A DNA stretch of 64,000 nucleotides. Origin: Umbilicaria muhlenbergii. Lineage: Eukaryota > Ascomycota > Lecanoromycetes > Umbilicariales > Umbilicariaceae. Both the position numbers and the translations under genes were made by a program. Position 1 is the stretch's first letter. Each line of letters opens with the position of its first letter. The notes below the pieces were generated by a model. It saw only the letters and a list, made by a program, of their open reading frames with translations. It was not told where the DNA came from and did no database searches. The stretch spans positions 7,462,312-7,526,311 of the forward strand of contig KK106981.1 in assembly GCA_000611775.1 (NCBI GenBank). Reading direction: 5' to 3'. Of this stretch, positions 33,258 to 47,211 are shown piece after piece.

Positions 33258-36200
33258 ATGTTTCAGGTAAGGGAGTGCATTTCGTGTCCAACGGCACCTG
33301 GAACTAATGGACCGTCCAGCGCTTGAAAGGAGCCATCGACTCCCGGATTGCCGAGGAACAAGCTAGACAACGGGCAACCCAGTCATCTCCGTCAAGGTCG
33401 AGTTCTGATGCGAGGAGATCGCTCCCACGGACTGCTTCACCGGCAAAGCGAGCTCCCAGAAAGACTGTGGAGAGGAGCGATGGTGGTCCGCCGCAAAAGG
33501 GGCTTGACCCCTCCGAATTCGATCCAGAGCTCGTCATAGATGAAGAGTCGCTACCAAGCAGGACTGGGACACCCAACCCACCTGCAGGGAGTAATGGGGA
33601 ACCCGAAGCAGGTCAGGCTGCCAGAGAAAAGCCGGCAGCAATGGCTAATGGCGGGGATAAAGCTGAAGACTCGAAGCTCTCAGTGCAAGGAGGCAACCAG
33701 GACGATGAGCAGCCTGCGCCACCAGAGCTGCCTACAGATGTACGAGTAAAGCTACGGAAGCTTGAGAAACTCGAATCGAGATATCAAGGTTGGTTCTTCA
33801 AGCGATAGATCAAAGGATACCTTGTTTAATGACTGCAATAGAGCTATTACGCTCGTACCGCATTGCTCACGCCCGCGTACTTTCGATCGAGCCTTTCGAA
33901 ACCTCACTTCGCGAGAATACGCCCCTAACATCGATCAGCGATCCAGCAGCACTTGTAGAGTATCTCAACCAACTAAATTTAAAAGGGGACATGGTGTTGG
34001 ACGAGCTCAAGCGAGTTTCGAATGAGAGGGACAACTTCAAGAATAAACTTGAAGAAGCGGAAAGGAGCACCAAAGAGGCCTGGGACGAGGTTGCAAATCT
34101 ACGAATGCGCAAAGATACTTCTGGCACATCAGGCAACTCCGCAACCGGGGTTAATGGGGCATCCTCTGAAACGGACACTGTCACAACAGATGTCGTTGAT
34201 GAGAGTACTTCATCCGCAGCCATGAAGTCACCGACTGCTTCTATCAAGTCGCGTACCAGCTCGATACCTAGTTTATCTCTCTTTTCCCCAAAAGCAAAGT
34301 CAGTGGAGACGCCCAAAGTCAAAGAAGAGACTGAGGAGTTCTTCTCCTATGACAGCGAAGTGCCAAGGTTAGAATCCGAGCTTCGGGATCGAGAGGAAGA
34401 GGTCAAAAGTTTACAAATTGAGGTGAAGACACTGAAAGATGATCTAGCAGTAGCCAGAGAGTCTACCCAGAGCATGGTGCAGAGCCTTGAGGTTGCCACG
34501 CGAGACTTAAACGTCCTTAGGGACAACAACGAGCGATCGAATGCTGATCTAGAGGAGCAGCGCCTCTCCTCGGAAAGGGTGCAAAATAAACTCAAGGGTG
34601 ACCTTGACGCTGCAGAGGAGAAGCTTACTAAGCTGGAGGCTGAGGCAGTTTCCCAAGGTTCTGAAGTGCTCGCCGAGCTTGAGGGAAAGCTTCAAGGGGC
34701 AAATGACGAGCTCGAAGCGCTTCGCGCCATCCATAACCACAGCGACAGTGCCGAAGAGCAAATCAAGGAGTTACAGTCCATTATCCAGGAGCTGCACGCC
34801 GAAATCTCCCGGCTTCAATTAATTGGTGTTCAAAGCGAAAAGCGTATAGACACACTCAATGGTCTTGTCAAGAACTTGAAACATCAACTCACCGAAGCAG
34901 AGAATCAGCAACGTGCCCTAACCATCGAAGTCGACGAAAACAAAAGGACAACGGCAAATCTTCAGGCACAGTATTCGCAGCTCAAGGAGCTACATAAAGA
35001 TGCGAGTGGTGCTATGGGGGTTACTGTGCTTTCAGCAGAGCAAAGCGGTTTCGGAGCTGAGGGATCGCATGTTACCCAGGATGGAGCGATTAACGCTTCC
35101 GAAGACACGACTACAAGCAAAAGGAAGAACAAGAAGAAGAAAAGGGCTGGGAAAGTAACAGCAGACCAAAGCAGAGAGCCGCCAATATCTGAAAGTCCGG
35201 CTCCAGAGACACCCGCGGAAGGTTCGCTGACACCGGACAAACGCCGTAGCACCCTTAACCTACTAGAAGAACGGATAAGCCATCTACACAAGCTAGTGGA
35301 AGAAAAAGACGCCGCTATCGAAAGATTGCACAGTAAGCTGAAAGATCAAGAAGGACTGAGAGAAGAAATCGACGGGTTACGTGATGATTTGATCAATGTT
35401 GGACAGGAGCACGTCGAGGCGAAGGACAAGGTCAAAGAGCTCTCTACAGAAAAACAAGCTCTAGAAATTAAAATAACAAGCCTAGATGGAGAGCTTGCAG
35501 ACATCCGCAGCGCTCATATTTCCCAAACAGCTGGGTCCGAGCGGGCACAAAAGGACCTCGCGGCGCAATTCGAGGATCTCAAACTCAAGGCAACGACCCT
35601 ACAAACAGATCTGTCTGCTGCGCAACAACTGGCAGCCTCAAGGTTCAAGGATATTAGTGATCTAAGGAATGCCTTACAGAAGGCCCAACCTGAGTTGTCT
35701 GCTTTGAGGAGTGAAGTTGCGGAGCTCAAGGTGGTGAGAGAAGAGCTTGGCAAAAAGTCTGTCGAGCTGAGTAGACTCGAAGCTAGGCACGAGGACATAT
35801 GCTCAGAAGTCGCTGGTCTCAAGAGAAGTGTGACTGAACGAGACACGGAAGCCAAGGTACTCAACCAAAAGATTGGTCAAGAAAGCAACAACCGACTCAA
35901 AGCAGAAGAAGTCAGCAGTAAGGCGCTTGATGATTTGCAGCGCGCAGAGGCCGAAAAACGACAAGCGAATCAGTCGCTGGACAGATTGTCCAGAGATCTT
36001 TCTAAGTCGCAGGACGAAATAACTTTCGCGAAGGCTAGGTTGCGTGAGCTCGAACAACAAATTGCTACGCTAAGCAGGGAAAATAAGGGTCTGAAAGAGG
36101 ACATCGAGCTTAAGACAGCGCAACATGCCAGTGCCCAAAGTCTGATGGGCAGCATGCGTGACCAGACATCTGAGATGGCGATGCAGATGAAAGAGGCTCG

Positions 36201-37172
36201 AGAGCGCTGCGAGAGTCTTGAGGAAGAAGTCGCAGACGCGCACAGGCTCCTAAGTGAGCGTAGCCGTGAGGGTGAAACAATGAGGAGGCTCTTGGCCGAT
36301 GTCGAAGGGAGGGCGGATTCTCGAATACGCGAGATGAAGGAGCGAATGGATATAGCCATCGAGGAGAGGGACCGCGCCGAAGACGAAGCTAGCGCTGCTG
36401 GAAGAAAAAGGGCGAGGGAGTTGGAGGACCTGAGGAACAAAATCCGTGAGGTTGAAAGAGGTCTGAAGAGAGCAGAAGAGGACAGGGAGGAGTTGGAGAT
36501 TGCTCAGCGTGATTGGAAACGGCGACGCGAAGAGCTGGAAGAGCGTTCTGAGCAGTCGGCGCGGGAAGCTGAGGAAGTTAGAAAGGCCATGAGCGAGCTT
36601 CGGGATGCTCTTGATGAGAGCGAGAAACAGGCAAGGGACCTTGAAAAACAGAAAGCAGATTTGAGGAAGACTGTCGAAGATACACAAATGAGGCTGGAGA
36701 AGATTCAAAAGGCTAACAAGGTACGTCTTGGGCTTCTGTAGCACGTCTCGTTGCCTGCTAACACGTCCGCTACAAAGTCGATGGCAGAGGAGGTCCGATC
36801 CATGCAGACTGCGAAAGTTAAAGCGATAGACTCAGAAGCTCAGTCTTCCCGCTCGTCTCTCGACTCTACGCCCTCTCGGCCATGCATTAGTTCTCCGGCT
36901 CCAAAGAGCAGAACCGGCTCTGCAGCTATCGGTGACGCGTCCAATGGCCAAGCCGCAGTACCGATAGATTACGTCTATTTGAAGAATGTCCTACTGCAAT
37001 TCCTGGAGCAGAGAGACAAAAAGCATCAAATGCAGCTGATACCCGTGCTTGGGATGCTCTTGCATTTTGACAGGTAAATGGCCGCAATATCAGCATTGAT
37101 AAAAGGCAACGATGCTGACGTCCTCTTAGGAAGGACGAACAGAAGTGGATGGCCGCCATAACAACCAAGTGA
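33258..37172 (+). CDS. imh1: GRIP-domain golgin (Imh1-like)
   Basis: Five exons (33258-33266, 33320-33788, 33842-36720, 36778-37073, 37130-37172) give ~1231 aa. The first coding exon has only nine bases (Met-Phe-Gln) and opens the fungal start MFQRLKGAIDSRIAEEQAR. A Pro/Ser-rich stretch is followed by almost 1000 residues of continuous coiled coil, with a KRKNKKKKRAGK linker near the middle. The C-terminus is a GRIP domain (IDYVYLKNVLLQFLEQRDKKHQMQLIPVLGMLLHFD), then RKDEQKWMAAITTK. The GRIP domain binds Arl1-GTP and places the protein on trans-Golgi membranes, where it tethers endosome-derived vesicles. All introns are 53-57 nt. Confidence 0.92.
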
Positions 37173-38376
37173 TGTTTCGCCTTGCTGGAGACGCAATAGC
37201 TGGTTCATTGGCATAGGAGCCCGGCGTCGGCAGAGTAATCGAGGGATATGGGGCACAATTGCCCGGACAGCAGCTCAGGGCCTTGGGTCGAGAGTTAGGG
37301 CAGTAGCTTCCTGCAGGCGCCAAGCCTCACTTTCCAGGTTACTCCACATATTTGAGGCATATCTAGAGGGAGACGATCGTCCATAGACTGGCTACCGTGT
37401 GGCCTAGTTTGAGACAACGGCAGCAGTAGGGAAATCATACAATGTACGATAATTAATTGTTGTATAAACCCCGCTGGTCGGCATGAGCAAGAGAGGGAGG
37501 GTAATCACGCAAGGCAGCTTTGAGCAGCATGTAACTATCCGAGCTGTCCCCATTCTTCGCAGCCGACAAGCGCAGGCGGCAGACCCCTGAGAGGCACCGC
37601 TACATGCTCATCCACTCAAGTGCGCTGTTGGGAGAGCCACTTTCATCATCTCGGTCCATGCGCCACTAGCTTTCCCTCTGTAATCTTGTTCCAGCCGGAC
37701 TCGACCTGAAGCCTTACCGGCCTTCTTGATCGTGTAGCACGGCCAGAGGAATTGAATACAGCCTTCCCTCTCGGACATTGACCTTGATCCCGATCTTGTT
37801 ATTCCATGAACTCCAAGTGCCCCTCACCGGCTCCTGCCAGCTCATCCAACTCACCGCCCGAAGCAATTCGCGTGGAATCGTCCAAGCATCCACCGCCCTC
37901 ACTCTTCACGGAGCCAATCGTGTCGCGCGGCGCCGGCGCAGAGCTCATTTGAAGCACATTTGATCATCTCGCTCTTGACCAATGACTCCTTTTACAGATT
38001 CATCACTGTCTATTCAAGGATAGCCTTCCTTCGTCGTCATTTTGGCCCGGGAACAGCACAAACCCGCATAAGGTGCCTACGCCCGTCAACATCTCATCGC
38101 CACGTTCTTGCGCCTGAGCCGGACACCATCAGCGGCTACAACCATTGTCTAGGCCCTAAGTCTCGAACAACTGTAACGACACTCCATCACGACACCGCCT
38201 ATCTCCACTTCCCGATCTTGATGATAAAGCTTTACACGCGAAGTATTGCTCATTCCAGCTCCAAAACTCCCGAATCAATAGACGGCCCAACTTCACCGGC
38301 TCAGCACCGCCGCTACCAACCCCACACCGCTTGCTCGTTTGACAGAGTAACGTCTTTGAGGTGACACTTTCGCGCT
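37173..38376. other. long 5' region of SRPK gene
   Basis: About 1.2 kb upstream of the SRPK start. A 134-codon ORF at 37960-38364 lies just before the kinase start; it lacks any recognisable domain and may be leader sequence with upstream ORFs. I see nothing else. Confidence 0.5.
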
Positions 38377-40461
<2,085 letters not shown>

Positions 40462-41424
40462 TGCTAATGATGTGAATGGCGAACCAACCAGGGCTTCGTA
40501 CGCGATGCGGTCATCATACTGGCATACTAGCATCTGAATGGGAGCTTCTTCTTGAGTACGGGTGACGGTCTAATTGCGGTGCCCTAAGGGACTAACCACG
40601 GCAGCACTGGTTCGTCAGGGGCTCAAGCGACTTAAATTAGACATACGGACTGGAAGGGTTTTAGGTTGGCCAGGAGGGTGGGGTGCTACGTGTCACGATC
40701 CGCATTCTTTTACACTGTATCTACGTACGGGATACTGCTGGTCAGAGGTAGGTAGATAGCGCGCGGCTGTGGGTCGCTTATGGAACGCTTTGTATGCCGC
40801 CGGGGCACGTCTTGTGTCTGTCTTGAGCCATTGCCTATGCGGGTCTTTACCTGGTATTACTTACTGATTCATCAGGGAACGCGGTTCTACCGATGGCCAG
40901 GGTAGTTCTAATGTGATGGATGCGCTTCATGAAATATTTATCATCACTCATCATGTCATTCATCAAGTCATTCGCCTGTGAGAAGTCATTCACCGCGATC
41001 CACGCTCTATGTATTGCTTTCAAGACTTCCGCTGTCACACGGCGTTGAGGTCTCGTCTGTTATGGCTGGTGTAGCCTCATCTTGCTTTTAGGTCTCAGCC
41101 TTCAACTCTCCTTCCGTCCTTTTGTGCATGACTATGCCCGTTCAGAGGCAGAGATCCGCACCACTGTGATCAAAGGCGTGAGTCCGCCCTCCACCTGTTT
41201 GTAGCGCGCAACGCAGTCTGACACCGGAAGAGTCTAGATCATCTAACAGCACCACGGCTCTTGTTCTCATCAGCACCATAGACACTTGCAAGCTAGCGCT
41301 AAGGTCAGGAATGAAGCTTTGCCCAACAACAGTCCCAGCAACGTTATTAGAATTTGCTCCAGTATCACCAGTGTGTATTCCCGAGTTGAGCATTATTTCA
41401 AATGGCTAATCTTCAATACTTCAG
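40462..41424. other. gene-free stretch
   Basis: About 960 bases after the SRPK gene. Short ORFs only; nothing recognisable. Confidence 0.5.
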
Positions 41425-41739
41425 ATGCCTACAGTCAGGATGATTTGCGTGTTGATCCCCGCCCCTACCCTAATCCCCGCCACCCCTCCCGCCGAAGCGT
41501 TCAAGGACGGGATCTGGCATTGTGCCAAACGTGGATGGGAGGCCGAGCCGGATGATGACCAAACCGGTTACTGTCGGAACCGACACCTGATCGATCTGTC
41601 ACGGTTACGGGACTTTAAAGCCCTCAATGCAGACACTACTGACGAAGATTCGAGTAACTCCCAAGATGAAGATGCGGACAACGGTAATGATGACGACGAC
41701 GATGAATGGCCAAGGTTCTATCGCTTCTTTCATCGATGA
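41425..41739 (+). CDS. uncertain small acidic protein
   Basis: I do not recognise it. The 104-aa frame (MPTVRMICVLIPAP ...) contains FKDGIWHCAKRGWEAE and ends in an acidic run (DADNGNDDDDDEWPRF). Just downstream, the next frame (about 41720-41884) carries a second coding-like piece (FIDDSEEAVDWKEEPD), and a third piece lies at 41988-42245. This could be a small multi-exon gene or a frame-disrupted relic. No splice pair of normal length joins the pieces convincingly. Confidence 0.3.
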   Translation: MPTVRMICVLIPAPTLIPATPPAEAFKDGIWHCAKRGWEAEPDDDQTGYCRNRHLIDLSRLRDFKALNADTTDEDSSNSQDEDADNGNDDDDDEWPRFYRFFHR

Positions 41740-41884
41740 CTCGGAGGAGGCTGTTGATTGGAAGGAAGAGCCCGACAAGCCGGAGAGCATGGTCGTGATA
41801 GAGCTGGATGCAGTCATGGATGGGAGTAGAGCAATTCGAGAGCAAGCAAGGCGATGTAATGGGGAACCGTCAGTACAGTGCTGA

Positions 41885-42350
41885 GGGGTCTGCGCATTCC
41901 TCGGGACTTCCACATGCGGATACAAGGGTCAGCGGCTCTTAAAGAGGAAAATGGGAGATTGGACTAATACGTTGTGTACAGATTGATTTGTCGAAGGTTG
42001 ACTGGACAGGTGTGGATTGTCATGACGGGTTCAAGCGCAGATTGCACCTTTTCACGGGGAAGGAGTGCGCAGCAGGAACGGCAGAAGGTAGTACACCCAA
42101 AACAAAGGTGCCCCATTCGCTATTACTGGGACATTTAAAAGGCCCTGTTTATGAAGCCAATGCAATGATGAGAGTTACACACAGGTCACAGAATCACGAG
42201 TCGCCGTGGAAGATGTTGCCAACGCAAATATATAAGACAAGGTGACGGAAGGATACGCCTACGCAGAAGCCCGCCTCCATTATATGCTCATCTGGACACC
42301 GTGCCCGCCAACACCAGGCCCCACCGAATTCTATCTCGCCATCCTGCCCA
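41885..42350. other. gene-poor stretch
   Basis: About 470 bases holding the third coding-like frame (41988-42245, starting MSKVDWTGVDCHDGFK) and the 3' flank of the SDR gene. Nothing firmly supported. Confidence 0.4.
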
Positions 42351-43535
42351 CTAGTAATCCTTGAATGGACACCCCTTGGCCGCGGACATATCGTACGTCT
42401 TCTCCTTCACCACCTCTCTCGTCAACTTCATCAAATTCTCGCCCAATTCCGCATTCTGAGCGAGTTCACTGCCGCTCTCCGGAATCGCGGGCGGACAGAT
42501 ATACTGTCCGGTCTTGGTGGTCGCCGTGGCGGCATACATGGTGCTGACGCAACCCTGGAAGATGTCTTTCTTGAAGGGGGCCAAGCCGACCGACATGGCG
42601 TAGCCACCCAGCGGATATGGCTCGTGAATGTCTTCTTGGGACATTTTGGTCTTGACGACGCCTGGGTGACTTGCGTTGGCTAGGATGTTTGGGTGGCTCG
42701 AGGAGAGGTGCTTGGCCAAGTATCGAGCGTACAGGAGCGTCGCCAGCTTCGAACGTCCATACTGCCCGTTGGGACCCAAGTCTTGGTTCAGTTCGTCGAG
42801 AGATTCGAATTTGCAATCCGACGGTGCTCCCTGGTGGGCGTTCGAGGCCAAGTTGACGATCCGGACCGTGTTTCCCTCGGATGCGGTCTTCTTCATGATC
42901 GGTAGAAGATGGCTCGTGAACGTGACGTGGCCCATGTGGTTGAGAGCCATGTGGCGATCGATGTTGTCTTCGGTGAGCTGGTAGGTCATGATGCCTCGTC
43001 CTGCATTGTTGATCAGGATGTCGATGCGGTCCGTCTGCTTGGCGATTTTATCGGCCGTCTCTTTGGCCTTCTTGAAATTCGACAGGTCACACTGCAGCCA
43101 GGTTACCTTCTTTGCCGTCTCTTCGCCCATCTCCTTTGCAATTGCACTGACGGCATCCTCGATCACATCCTCGGAGACAGAGATGATGAAGAGCTTCTTG
43201 ATGCCGTGAGCCAGGAGAGTGTGGGTGCATCCATAGCCAATGCCTTCGGAGCCACCGGTGACCACGGCAACTTTCCCTTCAAGATTCGGGACTTGATCGA
43301 GGGAAAATTGCTGATCTTCCGAAACGACTTTGTGAGCGGAGCCTCCCAGGTTCTCCGAGATGGTTGTTTTGACAGCGTCGATCATCGACGACATGGTTGC
43401 GGTTCGAATATTACTGTGGGAATACGGTGTAAAATTCGCAAGTGGAAGAGGTCTGATCCGAGTTCTCCGGGCTACAGCAGCGTACTTGTACAAGTGGTTG
43501 ATGGTCGTAGATTTCCGCATGTTGGGCAGATGCAC
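42351..43535 (-). CDS. short-chain dehydrogenase/reductase
   Basis: A single exon of 394 aa. The Rossmann cofactor motif is TGGSEGIG (about residues 92-99), followed by the NNAG structural motif and the catalytic NLAS Ser and YGRSK Tyr/Lys. The PGVVKTKM segment after the active site resembles retinol-dehydrogenase/WWOX-like SDRs. The substrate is unknown. The first 47 residues are basic and hydroxylated, like a mitochondrial presequence. The internal Met48 (43394) starts the form with normal SDR length, so either start is possible. No partner genes of a pathway are adjacent. Confidence 0.88.
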   Translation of the reverse strand: MHLPNMRKSTTINHLYKYAAVARRTRIRPLPLANFTPYSHSNIRTATMSSMIDAVKTTISENLGGSAHKVVSEDQQFSLDQVPNLEGKVAVVTGGSEGIGYGCTHTLLAHGIKKLFIISVSEDVIEDAVSAIAKEMGEETAKKVTWLQCDLSNFKKAKETADKIAKQTDRIDILINNAGRGIMTYQLTEDNIDRHMALNHMGHVTFTSHLLPIMKKTASEGNTVRIVNLASNAHQGAPSDCKFESLDELNQDLGPNGQYGRSKLATLLYARYLAKHLSSSHPNILANASHPGVVKTKMSQEDIHEPYPLGGYAMSVGLAPFKKDIFQGCVSTMYAATATTKTGQYICPPAIPESGSELAQNAELGENLMKLTREVVKEKTYDMSAAKGCPFKDY

Positions 43536-44035
43536 GAATAATAATGTTCCTTTACGTCAGGACTGTGCTGCAGTGATGATGTAACTGGGACTGAAAAAAT
43601 CGATTCGCGAGATCTTGCATCGCCCAGCATTGACCACCCCGGCGCGCTCGACTCCATATCATCCAGGGACCCACTAACCCAATGTGACTTTCAACATCAC
43701 GCAATAACATACGCATCGAGTCCGTCTACCGACACCCGAACAGCACATCCAGTGCTCAGGCTTTGGTGGCGTTCGAGTCCGACAAGCCATGCCCTTTCCC
43801 CATAGGGTCAGGAGAGCATGTGGGCGGTCTCATCATGATCGACGGAGATTGGGTCAAACGGTCCCCAAAATCGCACTAATGCGGAATGGAGACGTGATGA
43901 CTCCCATGAGTTCATGAGACACGGGCCAACTTATCGGCATTGTCACATAAATGTATAATCATGAATCGAAGTTCATTATGATTGTCTACTGGGAAGATGT
44001 GAAGATTCTCATAGCAGCACCACATGATTTGTACT
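43536..44035. other. intergenic
   Basis: 500 bases between the SDR start and the end of the long hacA reading frame. It should contain the SDR promoter and the hacA 3' UTR. Confidence 0.5.
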
Positions 44036-45648
44036 CTACAGTGGCTTTCCCGAGATAGCAGCCGTCAAATCATCCCGACCCCTTAAACGCCATGAGATGT
44101 CCCCGCCATCCCCGACTTTTGTCTGCTTGGCGACTTTGCCCTCAAACAAGCCGTCTAAAGTAATACATAGCTGGCGAATGTCATTCGCCGCATCTCCACC
44201 CCCCGCTGCAGTCTTTGACTTTTCCTTTTCCATTAGTTCAATAGCTGCCGCCATGGTCATCCACGTCGACCAGCCATCGTGTGTTCGGACATCCGTCGCC
44301 AGGCTAGAACCCCACGCACAACCATCGACAATGTCCTCGAGACTCCCCTTCCCGCTCAACGCGCCGCTAGCCTTCATCTGCAATGCCCGAGCAGTCGCAC
44401 CCTTAAGAGGGCGCGCCAAGGCTGGGCTGCAAGCCAGAAGACGTCGCAGCAGGCTGATGCGAAAAGTCGGTTGCGAGGGCATCATGTTGGTTGTGTCGGT
44501 CGAGGCCGCCATCGAAGGTGTTGTCGAACGTGACGAAGGGGTCATTGGATTGACCGGCGTCGAGATCAACCATTGAATCAAATGAAAAAGCGCCGTCTCC
44601 TGATCCACTGGACTGGCCCAACAGGTCTGGTTGAGCGTCAGAGGCGAGCCCGTCTTCAAAGAAATGAAGATCTGGCTCAGGGGAGCTAGGATTGTTGAAT
44701 AGGCGGCCGAAAACATCGTCAGATAGAGGAGATGCATTGTAGTGATAATGGCAAGTTGCATCTGTGGTTGTCGCCGTGGAGCCTCGCTCGGGATGGAAGG
44801 ACTCGATTGGCACCACGCTGTCCCGGACTGACACTGCAGGCCACACAACATCGCAGCAGGATGTTGTGTCATATCCGGGACAGGGGTACCATGAAGTTTC
44901 GTCTGCGAAGGCGACATCGACCGAGAAGATGAACGGGAGGAAGGTGACACTGAGGAGATGGAGGAACGGCGGGGGTCGAGGGTGTTTTGCGGTGATGGAA
45001 GAGCGAAGGGGTAGTCATCCAGCTCCTGTTTGATTGCTTGTCGATGGAGGAGATCAGCCGTAAGAGTCGGAGATGATTCGGGTGTCGATGCGATCGAAGC
45101 GGCGACCGAAGTAGTCTTGCTTTTGAAGGCAGACATCTCAGCCGCCATTTTGGCAAGCTTCTGAGTCAGCTTGAGCTTCTCGTGCTCCGCTGCCCTCAGA
45201 CGGTCCTTTAACATCTGGTTTTCGTGCTCGATGGTCATTTTCTCACCCTCGAGCTTTTCAACCTCTTGGCGCTTGCGCTCCCGGGAAGACTGCGCTGCTT
45301 GGCGATTCCGGAGGACCCGCTCAATGCGCCGTTGCTCTTTCTCGTCTTCGGTTTTTGCGCGTTTGCTAAGAATAGGAGTTAGTCACCATGAACATTACAA
45401 TAGCGTTGACCGCCTGTAACATACCGAGGTGGGAGGTTCGTCTTGGGCGTAGGTAATTCTTGACCCCAGGACTTTCGCTTCTTCGTCGGCTTCTTCTCAG
45501 CCTCGTATTCCTCTTTCACCCCGACAACGGACTCCGGAGTAGCCGGCGTAAGGAGGGTCGTCTCTGCCAAGCTGACGGTAGCTTGAGGAGGATAGTAGTC
45601 ACTGAGGGGAGAGGGGAAAGCCCCGATGGAAGAGAAGTCGTCGTTCAT
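44036..45648 (-). CDS. hacA: HacA/Hac1 bZIP regulator of the unfolded protein response
   Basis: The conventional intron is 45366-45424 (gtatgt...tag). Exon 1 (45648-45425) encodes MNDDFSSIGAF and the PTPKTNLPPRKRAKTEDEKEQ block. Exon 2 opens with the bZIP basic region (RVLRNRQAAQSSRERKR) and leucine zipper. Without IRE1 processing the frame runs to 44036 (517 aa). Removing a 20-nt non-canonical intron (44837-44856) shifts the frame to one ending at 44403 (388 aa), whose new tail (VSVRDSVVPIESFHPERG ... LFNN ... FSFDSMVDLD) is the expected acidic activation domain. HacA is the nuclear activator of ER chaperone and secretion genes, switched on by IreA cleavage of its mRNA. The gene is followed upstream by about 1.5 kb of gene-free DNA, consistent with a long leader. 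Confidence 0.95.
44837..44856 (-). promoter_or_regulatory. hacA: IRE1-dependent 20-nt non-canonical intron
   Basis: Both ends fit the IRE1 site pattern CNG|CNGN: CTG|CTGC at the 5' cut and CTG|CAGT at the 3' cut, 20 nt apart. The 5' site is the exact 7-nt loop (44853-44859) of a perfect 10-bp hairpin (44843-44852 with 44860-44869). An outer perfect 10-bp stem (44818-44827 with 44874-44883) encloses both sites. Excision changes frame from ...HPAAMLCGLQCQ to ...HPAVSVRDSVV. Confidence 0.93.
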
Positions 45649-47211
45649 CGTGATGGGTAGAAGTTATGATGGCGTCGGTGGAAGAGGTCGATGTTGGTAG
45701 TGATGATGAAGACGAGTAGGGGTGACTCTTATGCCAATAAAAGGGACTGCTAGGCAGCAGGCAACGAGGAGAGAGACGGCATGACCCGTCCAGACGATGA
45801 ATCGAGGCTAGCGTGAGAGTGAGAATGGGGGGAGTGGACGGAGAGACCGGTGTGTTGGTGACAGAGTGGGTGACAGAGTTGATGCCAAGTGGCCGGTGGA
45901 AGGAAAGAGTCGGGGGTTCTTATAGCCAGCGTGTCCTTTTCAGGAGTGCAAGGGATGGCGCCAGTATTCATCAGGCCGGCCCGTGCTCGCTTAGCCGTTG
46001 CCTTTTACGACACACCCGTCGACGCTAGGACCGGATCCCTGCTCGCTCGGCGCCCTGGCCCTTGGCGCACTGCCCCGAAGCGGGCTGGACTGTTTCAACA
46101 TCGGGCGACGGAGAAGGCCTTCCTGACTCGTCCTGCCGCCTCGGCCCTGTTGCGACTCCCCCATCAGACCTGCTCCTGAAGGTGGCACTTTCCGAGGGCA
46201 TCCTTCCACACTGGTACTGGGCGAATGTCACGGGTAAGCTGCGAAGGCCCTTGCCACGCGGATGCCGGACGAGGCAAGGGATCAACCTTTCATTCCTTTC
46301 AAAGCTCTCAGCCTGGTGGAACGTCTCACGTGATTTCACCACAAGTCTGCTTCCTCGCACCCTCCTATAGGTGGTCGTAGGTGCACAAACGAGCACTTTC
46401 CTGAGGCTTGTCAGGCCTCTCAGATGCACCGTGTGTCGAGTGTTACACCACTGTCACGAGACCTTTGTGGTCCGAACGATCCGTCGCATAATCGGCCGCT
46501 CCTCGGTCCATGCTACTCGTACGAGTAGGAGGGGTCGAGTGCCTCGGATGCTCGCAACGTGAAGGCGAGAACACAGGCTGTGTAGACAAGTGATACTGCA
46601 ATCCACGGCTCAGGAGGTCAGGGCCGACCAGAAGTGTGGCTCATCGTTCCAAGTGTCAAGCGCAGTCACCCTCAATCTTAAGTAAAATACTCCTGACCGA
46701 GTAATCGAGTCTCGCAATACGTTCGTCATCTCAGAAGTCGAAACAAGGCTGCCCAACCTGCCCTCGTGCTCGCCAACCCTGGTATGACAGCGATTCGGAA
46801 TGTTCCTAAATCAATGGCTCGGCTCAAAGCAGCCATGACCACCTTCGCCTATTGAAATGTATCAGTATCATGCTGTTTCAACAGCAGCGAGGATCAGACA
46901 GCCCGACCACCCGCTCCACTAATTTGTTCAAGTAGCGGCGGCGAGATTTGCACGGCCTGGTTCGTACGGCGTGAGGGCGAAGCTTTGCTAATCCGGATTT
47001 CGCACGTGTTGCACAATTGCACTGTCAAACCATCAAGGTACCGTAGTCCTGCGAACAAGCATGACTCTTGGCCGTGCTGGCGCATGCCGGACACGGCACT
47101 AGCACAAGGATCAGGAGCCCGCTTTCACCGTCCTGGCCGCTAGCTGCAAGGCTTGCTCCAGCATTGGCGTACAGCGAACCCCTTGTTGGGTACCTTGTCG
47201 AACAATTCTAC
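45649..47211. other. hacA upstream region, no gene
   Basis: About 1.56 kb from the hacA start to the MITE. It should hold the hacA leader and promoter. ORFs up to 134 codons overlap on both strands and have no recognisable content. Confidence 0.5.

Noticed and set aside
37960-38364. 134-codon ORF before the SRPK gene
   Set aside because: Composition unlike a folded protein and it sits in the probable kinase leader.
44814-44833. Alternative 20-nt hacA intron starting after CTGCAG
   Set aside because: It also restores the frame, but its ends do not fit CNG|CNGN and are not in hairpin loops; 44837-44856 fits on every count.
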